Shown: piece after piece, positions 19,508 through 30,800 of the stretch
How the letters are laid out: each line of letters starts with the position of its first letter
How positions within the stretch are numbered: position 1 is the stretch's first letter
Assembly: GCF_014284275.1 (NCBI RefSeq)
Contig: NZ_JACOFU010000004.1
Coordinates: 310,001 to 374,000 of the forward strand
DNA from: Affinundibacterium amnicola
GTDB lineage: Bacteria > Pseudomonadota > Gammaproteobacteria > Burkholderiales > Burkholderiaceae_D
Length of the DNA: 64,000 nucleotides
Reading direction: 5' to 3'
Notes under the pieces: generated by a model
Database searches by the model: none
Seen by the model: only the letters and a program-made list of their open reading frames with translations
What the model was told of the DNA's origin: nothing
Translations under genes and position numbers: made by a program

Positions 19508-20341
19508 TTACGTTTCCTGCTGCGCAGTAATGACACTGCAACGCGTATTGCTAATATCTTTCCAAAATGAAAGATTGCTAAATTTCTCGAAAATGTCCGG
19601 TGGCAGTATCGTCGCACGTTTTTGAAATCCGACCGTTGGTCGAATTTTATGCATCCCATGTATACCAAGCGGCGCATCAAATTCTGGAGCGTCATACGCC
19701 AAGTTCTCAAAATCATGGGCAAATTCAGGTTCGCCGAGAAATTTATAAACTAAGGGAATCACTTTTTGCGGTGCCTGCGCTAACAAATCATAATCAACGA
19801 TCAACAAAGATTTTGCATTTTCACCATAAAATGCTTCTTTCAATGCCGTCCATGGATACCCGACCATGCGATTACTTTTTGCCAGTGTTTCGACACGGTT
19901 ATATACTGTACTACGCTCCTCTGCTGTACTAAACAGGCGCGTAATTTCATAAGGATTTTCACGATAGCGTCGTTCCAGGCTATCCATTACCCATGCAACA
20001 TTGCGCACGCAAGCAATAAACTTCGCGTCAGGGAACTGATCCAAAATCAAAGGCATATGCGCCGACCACATACGGTTCGTATCAAAAATAACTTCTTTAT
20101 CAGCTTTATCTGAATAATACGAATGAAACATTCCACGTGCTAATCGTTGACGCTGCTCAGTGGTGACAACGCTACCAAATTCACTGCCAGCCCCCAACTG
20201 ATTAATCATTCCCGCCATCAAAGTGCCGACAGGGCTAGTCATGCTCGCATGAAAGCGCGGATTCTGTTGAAAAATAGCGGATAGCAAAGTGGAGCCTGAA
20301 CGCGGCAAGCCTGTAATAAAGTGAAACTTTGTATTATTCAT
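19508..20341 (-). CDS. PAPS-dependent sulfotransferase
   Basis: 277 residues from ATG 20341 (MNNTKFHFITGLPRSGSTLL). The 5'-phosphosulfate loop GLPRSGSTLL is at residues ~8-17, and the 3'-phosphate site is the segment ACVRNVAWVMDSLERRYREN at ~105-125. It transfers sulfate from PAPS to a hydroxyl or amino group. The acceptor is not evident; position beside RTX/propeller genes and an APS kinase points to a secreted glycan or protein. An upstream in-frame TTG at 20395 would add 18 residues before the P-loop and is less likely. Same strand as, and 101 bases downstream of, the kinase gene, so probably co-transcribed. Confidence 0.9.
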   Translation of the reverse strand: MNNTKFHFITGLPRSGSTLLSAIFQQNPRFHASMTSPVGTLMAGMINQLGAGSEFGSVVTTEQRQRLARGMFHSYYSDKADKEVIFDTNRMWSAHMPLILDQFPDAKFIACVRNVAWVMDSLERRYRENPYEITRLFSTAEERSTVYNRVETLAKSNRMVGYPWTALKEAFYGENAKSLLIVDYDLLAQAPQKVIPLVYKFLGEPEFAHDFENLAYDAPEFDAPLGIHGMHKIRPTVGFQKRATILPPDIFEKFSNLSFWKDISNTRCSVITAQQET

Positions 20342-20442
20342 TTTTAGCTCATCAATAATGGAAGTGAATAAAAAACAGTCGTTCGAGCAGTCCAAAGAGG
20401 AGCTACCTTGCTGACCAACATTGGTAAGTCAATTCGGAAAAC

Positions 20443-20976
20443 TCAGTCGCGAACGACCGAAGTGAAGGTTTGCGATAACAGGAAATGAACTGCCTGCTCT
20501 AGCGATGTCTGATCCGTGTTAATCACGATGTCAGGACTACAGGGAATTTCGTATGGGCTTTGTACACCTGTCAACTGGATACCACTTTCCACTCGCGCTT
20601 TAGCATAAAGGCCTTTGACATCTCGCTGCTGACACACATGCAGCGGCGTCGAAACATAGACTTCACACATTTGATCAGATCCGATAATGGCGCGCGCCTG
20701 ATTGCGTGAACTAGCGGTTGGCGAAATTAAGGCGGCAATCACCAAAATACCGTTGGCATTGAGTGTTTTGGCAAGCTCGGCAACGCGTCGGCATTGCTCT
20801 TCGCGGTCTTCTGCACTAAAACCTAAATCACGTGATAAGCCGCGACGTAGCTCGTCGCCATCCAATACACAAACCGGATGCTCGAGCTCTCGCAACTGAG
20901 TCGCAAATGCTTGCGCCAATGTGGTTTTACCGGCACCAGAAAGTCCTGTCATCCACCACGTCTTTGTTCGAATCAT
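20443..20976 (-). CDS. cysC: adenylylsulfate (APS) kinase
   Basis: 177 residues. Walker A is GLSGAGKTT (residue ~10-18), the conserved LDGDELRRGLSRDLGFS segment follows, then ISPTASSRNQARAII and the YVSTPLHVCQQRDVKGLYAKAR substrate motif, ending with INTDQTSLEQAV. It phosphorylates APS to PAPS, the sulfate donor for the adjacent sulfotransferase. ATG at 20976 is preferred over the TTG at 20991 because GGAA precedes it by 6 bases. As a stand-alone CysC without sulfurylase subunits beside it, it looks dedicated to sulfation rather than to cysteine synthesis. Confidence 0.93.
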   Translation of the reverse strand: MIRTKTWWMTGLSGAGKTTLAQAFATQLRELEHPVCVLDGDELRRGLSRDLGFSAEDREEQCRRVAELAKTLNANGILVIAALISPTASSRNQARAIIGSDQMCEVYVSTPLHVCQQRDVKGLYAKARVESGIQLTGVQSPYEIPCSPDIVINTDQTSLEQAVHFLLSQTFTSVVRD

Positions 20977-21432
20977 GCTTGTTCCACACAAAATTTTTAG
21001 ATCTGCTTATGCTGCTTATGCTTGTTCCGAATGCCTGCAATACATTGCGGTAACCTGATACTCAGAGTGAATAGCGCTAACAGCACCAATCCTATTAAAG
21101 GGCGCAAAATCATACCACAGGGTTTTTCACACACCGCTGTATTGGATCCGCAAAACAACGCTTCCACCACATGATGCCAACAAATGTTTATTGGGTGCTG
21201 AACTTATTCAAGCCATCAATGCTCTTAACTTCGCCACCTGTCGTGGCAACTCCACCGGTGCGAAAACACGATCCAAAATGCTAGAAATAGTTTATTAAAT
21301 TATCTATCTGAGATTGAACTACAAGTGCTTCTTGATTAGACTCACGCGCTTGAACCTATTTGCAAAAAAGATCAATTAATTTCAAATCACACGTTTCCCT
21401 TTGTTTCCCCTTCTCAAAAGTCTATAAAAACA
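20977..21432. other. 456-base divergent intergenic region between cysC and the TonB-dependent receptor
   Basis: It must hold the promoters of both divergent units. No recognised gene, RNA or strong hairpin was found; no CRP-type palindrome is present. Confidence 0.5.
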
Positions 21433-24156
21433 ATGCGCCGATTTCATTCTTTTACCAAACATCCACTCGCCCATGCATGCTTACTGTTATGCGCCAGCTA
21501 CTACCAGACGGTGCACGCCCAACAATTCCAAGCGCCGAATGTCGAGCCGCAACGCGTTGAAGTAACGGGTTCTGCGATCAAACGTTTACAAAGCCAAACG
21601 GCGCTACCGGTACAAATCATCAACCGCGAAGAAATCGATGCGACAGGCACCACCACGGCGGCTGAACTAATGGCAAAACTGGTTGGCAATATTGGCGCGC
21701 TAACCGATGGTGTCAGCTTAAATACCGGCGGTGATCAGCGAGGATTTAATTCAGTCAATTTACGTGGTTTAGGCAGTTCATCGACACTCGTGTTACTAAA
21801 TGGCCGCCGCTTATCTAATTTTGCTTCGCCAGGCGACGATGCTGGCGTTGATCTCAATAATATTCCAACAGCCGCCATACAAAAAGTTGAGATCTTACTC
21901 GATGGTGCGTCCGCTCTATACGGTGCCGATGCAATTGCTGGCGTGGTTAACTTCATCACGAGAAAAGATGTTCAAGGTGCAGAAATAAATGCCCATGTCG
22001 GTCAAACTGTTGAAGGCGGTGCGGCAAAACGTACTCTCACCCTAAGCGGCGGCATCGGCGATCTTGCGCAAGATCGCTACAATATTTTTGCGGTACTTGA
22101 TGCACAACGCAATGGTAGCCTGTTCGCAGCCGACCGGGATTTCATTGATGACTTAAAAGTACCAGAACGTCTGGGGCATTTGCTTTCTGGCCTGAGTAGC
22201 CCGGCCAATATTCGCCTAACCGCAAAACAGTTAGAACATCTGCGCAAACAAGGATTTGCCATCAATGGCAAAGCGATCAGTAATCGTGTGATCAATTTTT
22301 CCGCTCCCAATTGCAATGCGCCCGCCAATATCAATCTGCCAAATGGCACTGCAGGGCCAGATGCGTGTACTTACAATTACATGAACGATACGGCGCTTAT
22401 CCCACAATCTGAAAAACTCAATTTTTTCAGTCGTGCCGTATTTCAAACCGCAGCAGACCAACAAGTATATGCTGAGGTGAATTTAGGCAAAGCACGTACG
22501 CACTATGTCACTTCACCGACACGCGTAACAGCCAGCATTGACTATAAGCTGGTACCACAACTAGCAAACACTGGTCTAAACACAGTAAAAGATCCGGTGC
22601 CTGGCCAGCTCTCGCTCAGAATGCGTTTGTCTGAAGCCGGCAATCGCACGAACGAAGTGATTAGCGAAGGTCAGCGTATTTTACTCGGCACTTCTGGCAA
22701 ATTAGCCGGCTGGGAATACGATACAGCAATCAGCCATAGCGCGAACACCGCACGTGACTTCGACAAACATGGCTATGTTTTACTCGACAAATTACTAGCG
22801 GGAATCTCCAGCGGCACGATTAACGCTTTTGGACCGTCAGGTGCCGCTGGCAAAGCCCTGTATGACAGCATACAAGTAAACGATGAAAGTCGTTACGCGC
22901 GCAGCACGATGCGCAGTTTTGATTTCAAAGCGAGCCGAGCACTGATGTCGATGGATGGCGGCGATCTGAATCTGGCCGCTGGAGCAGAACTACGTCGCGA
23001 AACTGCAGTATTTCGCCCGTCTGCGCTCTTACTCAGTAACAATATTAATAACGACCCGGCACCGGAAGATGGCAAAAACACGCGTGATGCCAGAAACATT
23101 CAGGGCCTGTTTGCCGAACTGCATGCACCATTTGCAAAAAACTGGGAAGCGCAATTTGCCATACGTCATGATCACTATCAGGATATCGGCGGAGCAACCA
23201 GCCCTAAGCTAGGTCTGTTATACCAAGCGGCACCTGACTTGTTATTGCGGGCGTCGGCGGGCAGTGGTTTTCGGGCACCCTCGATGTCTGACTTATATCG
23301 CCCAACGATTGTCAGCTCGACCGCGACCTTACCCGATCCTGAAATATGCGCAAAAAATAACAATGATTTAACAACCTGCGCTGACAATTGGACTTCGCGC
23401 CGTTATAGCAATGCGAACTTGCAAGCAGAACGTAGCCAACAATTTACCTTGGGCGCGATTGCTGAACTTGGTCCACACTGGACTGTCAATCTCGATTATT
23501 GGCAAATTCAACGCAATAAAGTGATCAGCGAAATCGGCGACGATGTGATCTTGAACAACCTCGTCAAATATGGCAGCTTGGTCAAACGCGGCGTTGATGG
23601 ACGCATCACCTCAATAGAATTACGCAAGGAAAATCGTGGTACACAAAAATCGCGCGGACTTGATCTCAATGTGGATCTACATCAAATTCGGACTAGCTAC
23701 GGCAATTGGCATGCCCATTTGCAAGGCACGTATATGCTGCAATCCAAACTGCAAGTCAATCAGGGCGATGCGTACATCAGTAATCTAGGTAAATTCATCA
23801 CTGAGGGCGCGGTACCAAGATGGCGTCATCAATTGCTGATCGACTGGCAGCAAGGTGCATGGGCGGCACAATTAAGCAATAACTACACATCGGCTTACGA
23901 AGATCAAAATTCGGCCATTAATATCACGGATGGAAAACGCGTCAGTGCCAATCGTGTAAAGGCTTATTCTTTGTGGGATATGTCGGCTGCCTATCAGTTC
24001 AGTCCATCGCTGAAGTTGCGCGTCGGAATCCAGAATCTGCTCGATACGCCACCGCCGTATTCGAATCAGGCATTTTTCTTTATTTCTGGCTACGATCCAA
24101 GCTACACAGATCCACGCGGGCGCTCTGCTTACATACGCGCGCAATATCGTTTTTAA
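21433..24156 (+). CDS. TonB-dependent outer membrane receptor
   Basis: 907 residues: signal peptide (cleavage near VHA-QQF), then VEVTGSAI at the start of the plug, plug domain ~45-170 (LPVQIINREEIDATG, NLRGLGSSSTLVLLNGRRL, VEILLDGASALYGADAIAGVVNF), and a 22-strand-type barrel up to the C-terminal YIRAQYRF ending in Phe, as outer membrane proteins do. It should import a TonB-energised ligand; the plug is of the kind seen in receptors for iron complexes, carbohydrates or peptides and no ligand can be named. It is transcribed alone. The ATG has no strong ribosome site; no better start is available. Confidence 0.93.
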   Translation: MRRFHSFTKHPLAHACLLLCASYYQTVHAQQFQAPNVEPQRVEVTGSAIKRLQSQTALPVQIINREEIDATGTTTAAELMAKLVGNIGALTDGVSLNTGGDQRGFNSVNLRGLGSSSTLVLLNGRRLSNFASPGDDAGVDLNNIPTAAIQKVEILLDGASALYGADAIAGVVNFITRKDVQGAEINAHVGQTVEGGAAKRTLTLSGGIGDLAQDRYNIFAVLDAQRNGSLFAADRDFIDDLKVPERLGHLLSGLSSPANIRLTAKQLEHLRKQGFAINGKAISNRVINFSAPNCNAPANINLPNGTAGPDACTYNYMNDTALIPQSEKLNFFSRAVFQTAADQQVYAEVNLGKARTHYVTSPTRVTASIDYKLVPQLANTGLNTVKDPVPGQLSLRMRLSEAGNRTNEVISEGQRILLGTSGKLAGWEYDTAISHSANTARDFDKHGYVLLDKLLAGISSGTINAFGPSGAAGKALYDSIQVNDESRYARSTMRSFDFKASRALMSMDGGDLNLAAGAELRRETAVFRPSALLLSNNINNDPAPEDGKNTRDARNIQGLFAELHAPFAKNWEAQFAIRHDHYQDIGGATSPKLGLLYQAAPDLLLRASAGSGFRAPSMSDLYRPTIVSSTATLPDPEICAKNNNDLTTCADNWTSRRYSNANLQAERSQQFTLGAIAELGPHWTVNLDYWQIQRNKVISEIGDDVILNNLVKYGSLVKRGVDGRITSIELRKENRGTQKSRGLDLNVDLHQIRTSYGNWHAHLQGTYMLQSKLQVNQGDAYISNLGKFITEGAVPRWRHQLLIDWQQGAWAAQLSNNYTSAYEDQNSAINITDGKRVSANRVKAYSLWDMSAAYQFSPSLKLRVGIQNLLDTPPPYSNQAFFFISGYDPSYTDPRGRSAYIRAQYRF

Positions 24157-24899
24157 GGTGGCAGCGTTTTTTTAAGCTTGAAGATTTTAAAGTTTGAAGA
24201 TTTTAAAATTTTAAAATCTGAAATTCATCATCTTGCAATTCGCTGTTTTAAGTTTGTCGTTTTGACGCTTACTGCTTTGAATATATTCAGGACTTAAATT
24301 ACTGTTAGTCACCACGTCGTTCTTCTTTCGCCCTTTGCAAATTTCAACTGCTGGGGTGAAGAAGACGTCGGACGCAAATCTGCCAAAATCTTTCCTTAGC
24401 ATGTACAGTATTTTCTAATACCTGACGCACATTCAGCGTGATCTTTTTATCGGCATCATCTACCTCTAGAACTTCTACGTCTTAACTGCGTTCGCTTGTA
24501 CGTGTTCTTGCCTGGTTCTCCTCATTCAAACGCCGACCATTGCCTAGCATTGAGCAATCCATTGCGCCCTTGCGTTCGTCACTTTCCATAAACATCGTCC
24601 TAGCTTTCAATCTGACGGCAAACGAAATCTTCTGTACAAGCGTCACTAGCGCTTGAAGTTTGGGTCGAGAAATGCATCTGTGCTCAAACACAGCGTCGCA
24701 TTTGCAAAGCACAGATTCTCAATTTGGTCACGCGGTAGTTTGTACAGAGATCTCAAACTCTCGCGCTATTGCATGATGCGTCACAGAATAGAAAAAGGGC
24801 ATGTCCATAACAGACATGCCCTTTTTCGTTTTCTATTACTGACGTTTTACTCAGCCTAAGCCATCTAAGCTGAGTAATTCGTTTAGTCCAGCAATCTTA
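24157..24899. other. 743-base non-coding region with short AT repeats and possible gene debris
   Basis: 24178-24218 holds direct repeats of TTGAAGATTTTAAA running into a 20-bp perfect AT-rich palindrome (24199-24218). Between about 24230 and 24790 both strands show short broken reading frames with protein-like stretches (for example minus-strand LEVDDADKKITLNVRQVLE, encoded near 24410-24475) interrupted by stops, suggesting a decayed gene or transposase, but no family could be named. A terminator follows at 24792-24826. Confidence 0.4.
24792..24826 (-). terminator. intrinsic terminator of the giant DUF4214/RTX gene
   Basis: A 14-bp perfect stem (AAAAAGGGCATGTC / GACATGCCCTTTTT) with a 7-base loop; on the minus strand the stem ends in TTTTT. 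It is 74 bases after the stop codon at 24900 and can work in both directions. Confidence 0.88.
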
Positions 24900-27800
24900 T
24901 TACACCAAGATTGTTGTACCTTGTGCCAATGAAGGAACACCAGTGATCACAACAGCAGACTGAGTTACTGAAGCACCCGCGTTAGAGTCCCACAATACCA
25001 AAGTATCCGCACCAGCTGCATCTGCAGTGAACATGCCTGTCATTGTATCCCAGTCACCGCGAACCATCGTCCATTCGTTGTCGCCAACTTTTTGGTTGTC
25101 AGCAACGTACAGAACGTTTGCACTAGCCAAGCTACCCAAGTTGAATGCTGTCAAGTCCAGGATATCCAAAGCACCGAAGTCGATCACGTCAGCTGCACCA
25201 GCTGCTGTGAATGTATCACCGTCAGTCAAAGTATTGCCTGCGTCAACATCAATGAAATTGAATGTCACTGTTTGGTTACCAGCTGTGTACTTGATTGTAT
25301 GAGCAGCAGCATCGAAATCACCACTGTTCAAATCAATTACGTCAGGTGTAGTAGTTGCAAACGCTGTACCGAAAGTGATCACATCAACGCCAGTTGCGTT
25401 CAATGTGTTCAACTGAGCGATTGTGCTTGTACCTGTTACAGTTGCATCAGCACCAGCAGCAAATGTGATACCAGCTGATTGGAATGCTGTTGTAACGTCA
25501 GCGATAGCACCAGTTACTGTCAACACTGTGTTTGCGTCGATTGCGCCAGATGTCAATGCATCCAATGCGTTCAATGCAGTTGCAGTAGAAGCAACGTCAT
25601 CCAATGTTACCAATACAGCAGCAGCTGTAGACATCGCAGCTTGGTCGTTCAATGCATTAGTTACATCAGCGATAGAGCCTTCTACTGTAGTAACTGCAGT
25701 TGCATTCACCAAACCAGTTGTTGCAGCGTCGATTGCGTTCAAATCAGCAGCAGCAGCTACACCAGCAGATACTGTTACAGCAACGTTAGCAGCTGTAGAC
25801 ATTTCTGATTGTGAATCAACAGCATCTAATACATCAGCAGCCAAACCAGTGATAGAAGTGATTGCAGTTGCATTCACCAAACCACTAGTTACACCGTTGA
25901 TAGTATTCAAATCAGCTGCAGTAGCAACACCAGCATCCAAAGTGACCAATACTGCTGCACCTGTGGACATTTGTGCTTGATCATCAGTTGCATCGATTAC
26001 GTCAGCGACTGAACCAGTGATTGTTGTCACTGCAGTTGCGTTAACCAAACCACTTGTTGCATCGTCGATTGCGTTCAAATCAGCAGCAGCAGCTACACCA
26101 GCAGCAACTGTGATTGCCACAGTAGCCAATGTTTGCAATTGTGCTTGATCATCGATTGCATCTTCCAACTCAGCAGCTGTACCAGTGATTGAAGTGATTG
26201 CAACAGCATTCACCAAACCAGTAGTTGCAGCATCGAGTGTGTTCAAGTCAGCAGCTGTTGCTGTACCTGCAGCCAATGTCAACGCTACGTTAGCCGCTGT
26301 ATCCATTTGCGCTTGATCGTTCACTGCATCCAACACTGCAGAAACTGTACCAGTGATTGTTGTGTACGCAGTTGCGTTCACTAAACCAGTAGTAGTAGCG
26401 TCGATACTGTTCATTGTTGCAGCGATACCGTTACCGTCGTTAGACAAAGTAATTGCAACGTTTGCAGCTGTGTCTGTATCTGCTTGGTTATCAACCGCAG
26501 CCCAAACTTCAGTTGCAGTACCGCTGATCGTTGATACTGCCAACGCATTAACTGTAGTAGTTGTGTAACCTTCAACAACAGACAAATCAGCAGCTTGTGC
26601 TGTAGTGCCAGTAACTGTAACAGCCGCGTTCGGAGAAGAAACGATACCAGAACCATCATCAAACATCGATGCCAAGTCTGAAGCAGAGCCTGTGAAACCA
26701 GTTGTGCCAGTCGCAGCAGTTGCTGTGATTGTACCGCCAGTTACTACGCCTTTGATGCTTACTACGTCAGCAGCTTGTACCAAACCAGACAAACTTACAT
26801 TAACGAATGCACTTGTAGAGATGGTTGATTGGTTGTCCATCGCATTCCAAACGTCTGCTGATGTACCAGTGATAGTACCAACGTAGTTGTAAGCGTTGAC
26901 AGTTGCTGTCGTCAATGCATCGATTGCGTTCAATGTAGATGCTGCAACTTGTGCATCGTAGATCCATGCGCCAACATTGCTTGCAACGATCATTTCAGCT
27001 GGGTTGCCGTTCATTGCGTTCAATACATCTGCGCCTGTACCGTAGATAGTGCCAACAGACATTGCGTTCACAACACCAGTTGTGCCTGCATCGATTGTGT
27101 TGAGCAAACTTGCCTCAACAAAACCACCAGTTGTTGTTGTAACTGCTACGTTTGCAGCTGTATCGATAGTGCCCTGATCATCCAACGCGTTAGCGATTTC
27201 AGTTACAGAACCAGTCAACAATGTTACAGAAGTTGCATTCAACAGATTTGTTGTGTTGCCATCGATTGTGTTCAGATCAGCTGCGTTAGCAGTCAAGCTG
27301 TTTGTTGCGATACTTACTGCTGCATTCAACACTGCAGATGTACCAGCAGCAATTGCTGATGCTGTGTCAACGATTTCGTAACCTGTCAAGCCCATGTTGT
27401 ACTGGATAACAGCAGAAGCGTATGTCTTGTCGCTCAGGTTAGTTGCACCGCCCAAACCTTGGATTGGTGTACCTGCTGGAGCTACAGTTGCGCTTGTGTT
27501 GCTTACCACTTCCATACGGCCATCAACTGGATCCCAAGCAGCTGTCAATACGCCGTCTGGTGCAGTAATAGTGAATGTTGTGTTCGTGCCAGCAGCAACG
27601 AAGAACAACTTAGACAATACTTTAGCTACTGTATCGAGTGCTGTTGTTGCATCAGCTTTCAATGTTACAGCGTGTGGCATGTTGCCGTCGAACACAACTG
27701 CGTTCAACGCATTTACTTGAGCGTATGTCAAAGTGATTGAAGAGTGAACAACCAATGTGCCTACGTTCAATGCCAAACCGTCATTGATCTTGCTCAGATC

Positions 27801-30800
27801 AGCTGTACCGAATGCATGGATAGTATCGCCAGCATCTGTGCCTGCTGAGTTGATCTTGTCGCCATTGTTCACTTCTGTTTCTGAACGGCTTGCAAACAAT
27901 GTGCTAGAAGACAATACTTTGTTTTCTACGCCTGCCAAAGTTGCGCCTAATACGGAAGCAGCTGTGTTGCCACCAGCTTGGTATGCAGCTGCGTATGCAG
28001 CAGCTTCAGCTTCAGACAATGTACCCAACAATACGAATGTATCGTTACCAGCACCACCGTTCAAGTCATCAGAACCTTGACCACCGCGGATAAAGTCGTT
28101 ACCTGCGCCTGCATCGATTGTGTAATTGATGTCAGATGCTTTGATAGGACCTGTAGATTGGATAACTACGTCAACGCCAGTTGTAATGTCGCCATTACCG
28201 TTTACGTCGATAACCAATTTGCCAGTTGCTGTTGAGTAGAAAGCGTCACCCAATACTAATTGGCTAGCCAAAGAGTCACCAGCCAATGAGTTATCACCGT
28301 CGCCAGTGTTGTCTACTGTGCTGAAGCTTGCCAAGTTAATGAAGTTTTGGCCGCCATCGCCAGCGATTACGCCATTGACCAAGATCTTGTCTTTGCCAGT
28401 TTCGAAGTCGCTGATTGTGTCGAACTGATCAGTACTTTCATAAGACTCTGTATTAGAGTTGTAGATGAATTTATCTGCACCAGCACCACCAGACAATACG
28501 TCACCGCCCAAACCAGCGTAGATCACGTCATCGCCGTCACCGCCGCTGATTGTGTCTTTACCGATACCGCCAGTCAAATCGTCGTTACCAGCACCGCCAG
28601 TGATAGAGTCATGACCCAAGCCACCAACGATGATATCGTCACCGTCATTGCCTTCTAATGTGTCATTTTGGCTGCTACCTGTGATGTTGTCGTCGTTTTG
28701 TGTACCACGAACGATCAATTTTGCATCCAATTCGCCTACGCCATTGAATACCAAACCACCTGTATCACCAGCTTGGATACCAGCAACTTGCGTTACTGCT
28801 GGATCGCCAGAACCTTCGATTTCTTCAACTGCTAAATCGTAGCCAGCTTCGTCGTCATTCATGATTGCAGACGCATCGAATTCCAGAGTAGATTTGCTCC
28901 AGCTGTTGTGTACTGTGATATTGATTTGACCATTGTCATTCACATCAGCGTCATCAGCAGAGTCAAGCAATGTGACTTTGTCGATAGAGCCTGTTGTCAC
29001 TTCTAATGACAAGTTACCATCCGCTGCGCCAATGCTATGACCAACTGTATTTGCAGAATTTGCTGCAACTACTGCTGAGATATTTACATTTGCTTTGGAA
29101 TCGCCTGTGTTGAAGAAATTAACATCAGTACCTTTTTCCATACCAACGATCACGTTCAAGTTGATCAGATCTGTATCTTGATCTGTATCTTGATTGTCGA
29201 TTGTCAATGTCAATGCACCAGATTTCGCTGCAGCACCTTTGTCGCCTACCAAGCTAGTAGTAGAGTCCAAAGTCAGTGTGTTTGCTACTGTACCGTTGTT
29301 GTTAACAAAGTTGTTACCAATTTGTACGGTTGTAGTTTGCGCACCAGCACCAGTGAAGTAGATGTTTTGCAGGTTTGTACCTGTTGTTGCAGCAGCTTCA
29401 TCGATGATGATTGTGTTTGCGCCACCACCTTGAACTTCGATGCTTTCAACAGATTTGATTTTGCCGAATACGTCATCATCAGTCAAACCGCCCAATGCAG
29501 AGAAAATACCCAGGCTGTCGCTACCATTGATGATTACGCGGTCATTACCAGAACCAGCATTGATTGCATCTGCTTCGTCAGTTGTATCAACTGAATCTGT
29601 ATCGCCGTCATCTGTCAAGTCGTTAGCACGAACATCATCAGCAACCATATTGATAACGTCATTACCGCTACCAGTATTGATTACGTAGTTGTTGCTTGCT
29701 GTTACTTTCAACTTCACGTTTGCTGCGCCAGTCGCTTCGATCTTGTCTGCAGATACGTTATCCAACACCAAGTTAGTACCAGCATTGCCGCCTGTTACTG
29801 TCAATGATGTGTTAACTACACGGCTGCCTTCAGAGAAAGCGTCAGTGTGAGTTGCATCGCCAAAACCGTTGAAATTGATGTAGTGACCTTTGTCATCTGC
29901 AGCCAATTTGATTGTAGCGTGCTCAACGCGCATGTCGTCGTCGTCTGTCTTAGAAGCAGCATTACCAACTGTATCAGTTGCTGTTGCGTTCAAGTTCAAG
30001 TTCAAATCAAACGCTTCGCTACCTTCTGCGATGTTCAATGTGAATGTTTCTGCATGACCACGTGCAGATGCATTGTTCACTGTCAAGTTAACGTCAACAA
30101 CTTCGTCGTTTTTCAACGCACCAGCAGTAACGCCAGTTGCTTCGTTTGCTTTCAATGTCAGAGCGATACCATCACGGAAGTTATTCAATGTGAAGGAAGT
30201 TGCTTGACCAGCTTCGTAGATCTCAGTTGCTGCACCTTGCAACATTGTTTGCTCTTGAGATACCAAGTTGATCGCTGCCAATGCGCTATCGAAACGCATG
30301 ATATCTGCAGTGATAGAACCGTCAGTTTCAACGTTGTCGTTTTCTGTGCTGTCAGTTGCCAACGCAGTAGCTGCATCAATTTGATTTGCTACTGTGAAGT
30401 TTGCTGTTTCAACGCCAGTGACGTTTGTATTGATATCGTTGTTAGTTGCGCTTGTGTATGAAGTTGCAGATACAACGCTTACTGCGTCTAATGCTGTTAC
30501 GTTCAATACGTCATTGCCTGCACCTGCACGCAATTCTGCGTCTGTGCCAACGATTGTTGTTGCTGCTGTTGTCAAAGATACTGCATCAGCTACTGTTACT
30601 GTATCGTCGCCATCGCCCATTTCAACGATTGCACCGAATACGTTAACAGAACCATCCAAATTCACTTCTGTGAATGCTGGTGTTGGCGCTGTGTTTTTCG
30701 CTGTATCGTCGCCAGCCAAGATTGTGCCGCCATTGATATCAATCTTCAATGTGTCGTTGTCTGCACCAGCATCAACCATTGCGCCTTCGGCCAATGTTGT

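Noticed and set aside
20977..21432. Possible small gene between cysC and the TonB-dependent receptor
   Set aside because: Frames in both directions are short, lack ribosome sites and show no protein-like composition.
25420..27290. Regular repeats that might be taken for a CRISPR or satellite array
   Set aside because: The period is 168 bases, always in frame, and encodes an alternating protein repeat; there are no short repeats with unique spacers and no cas genes.
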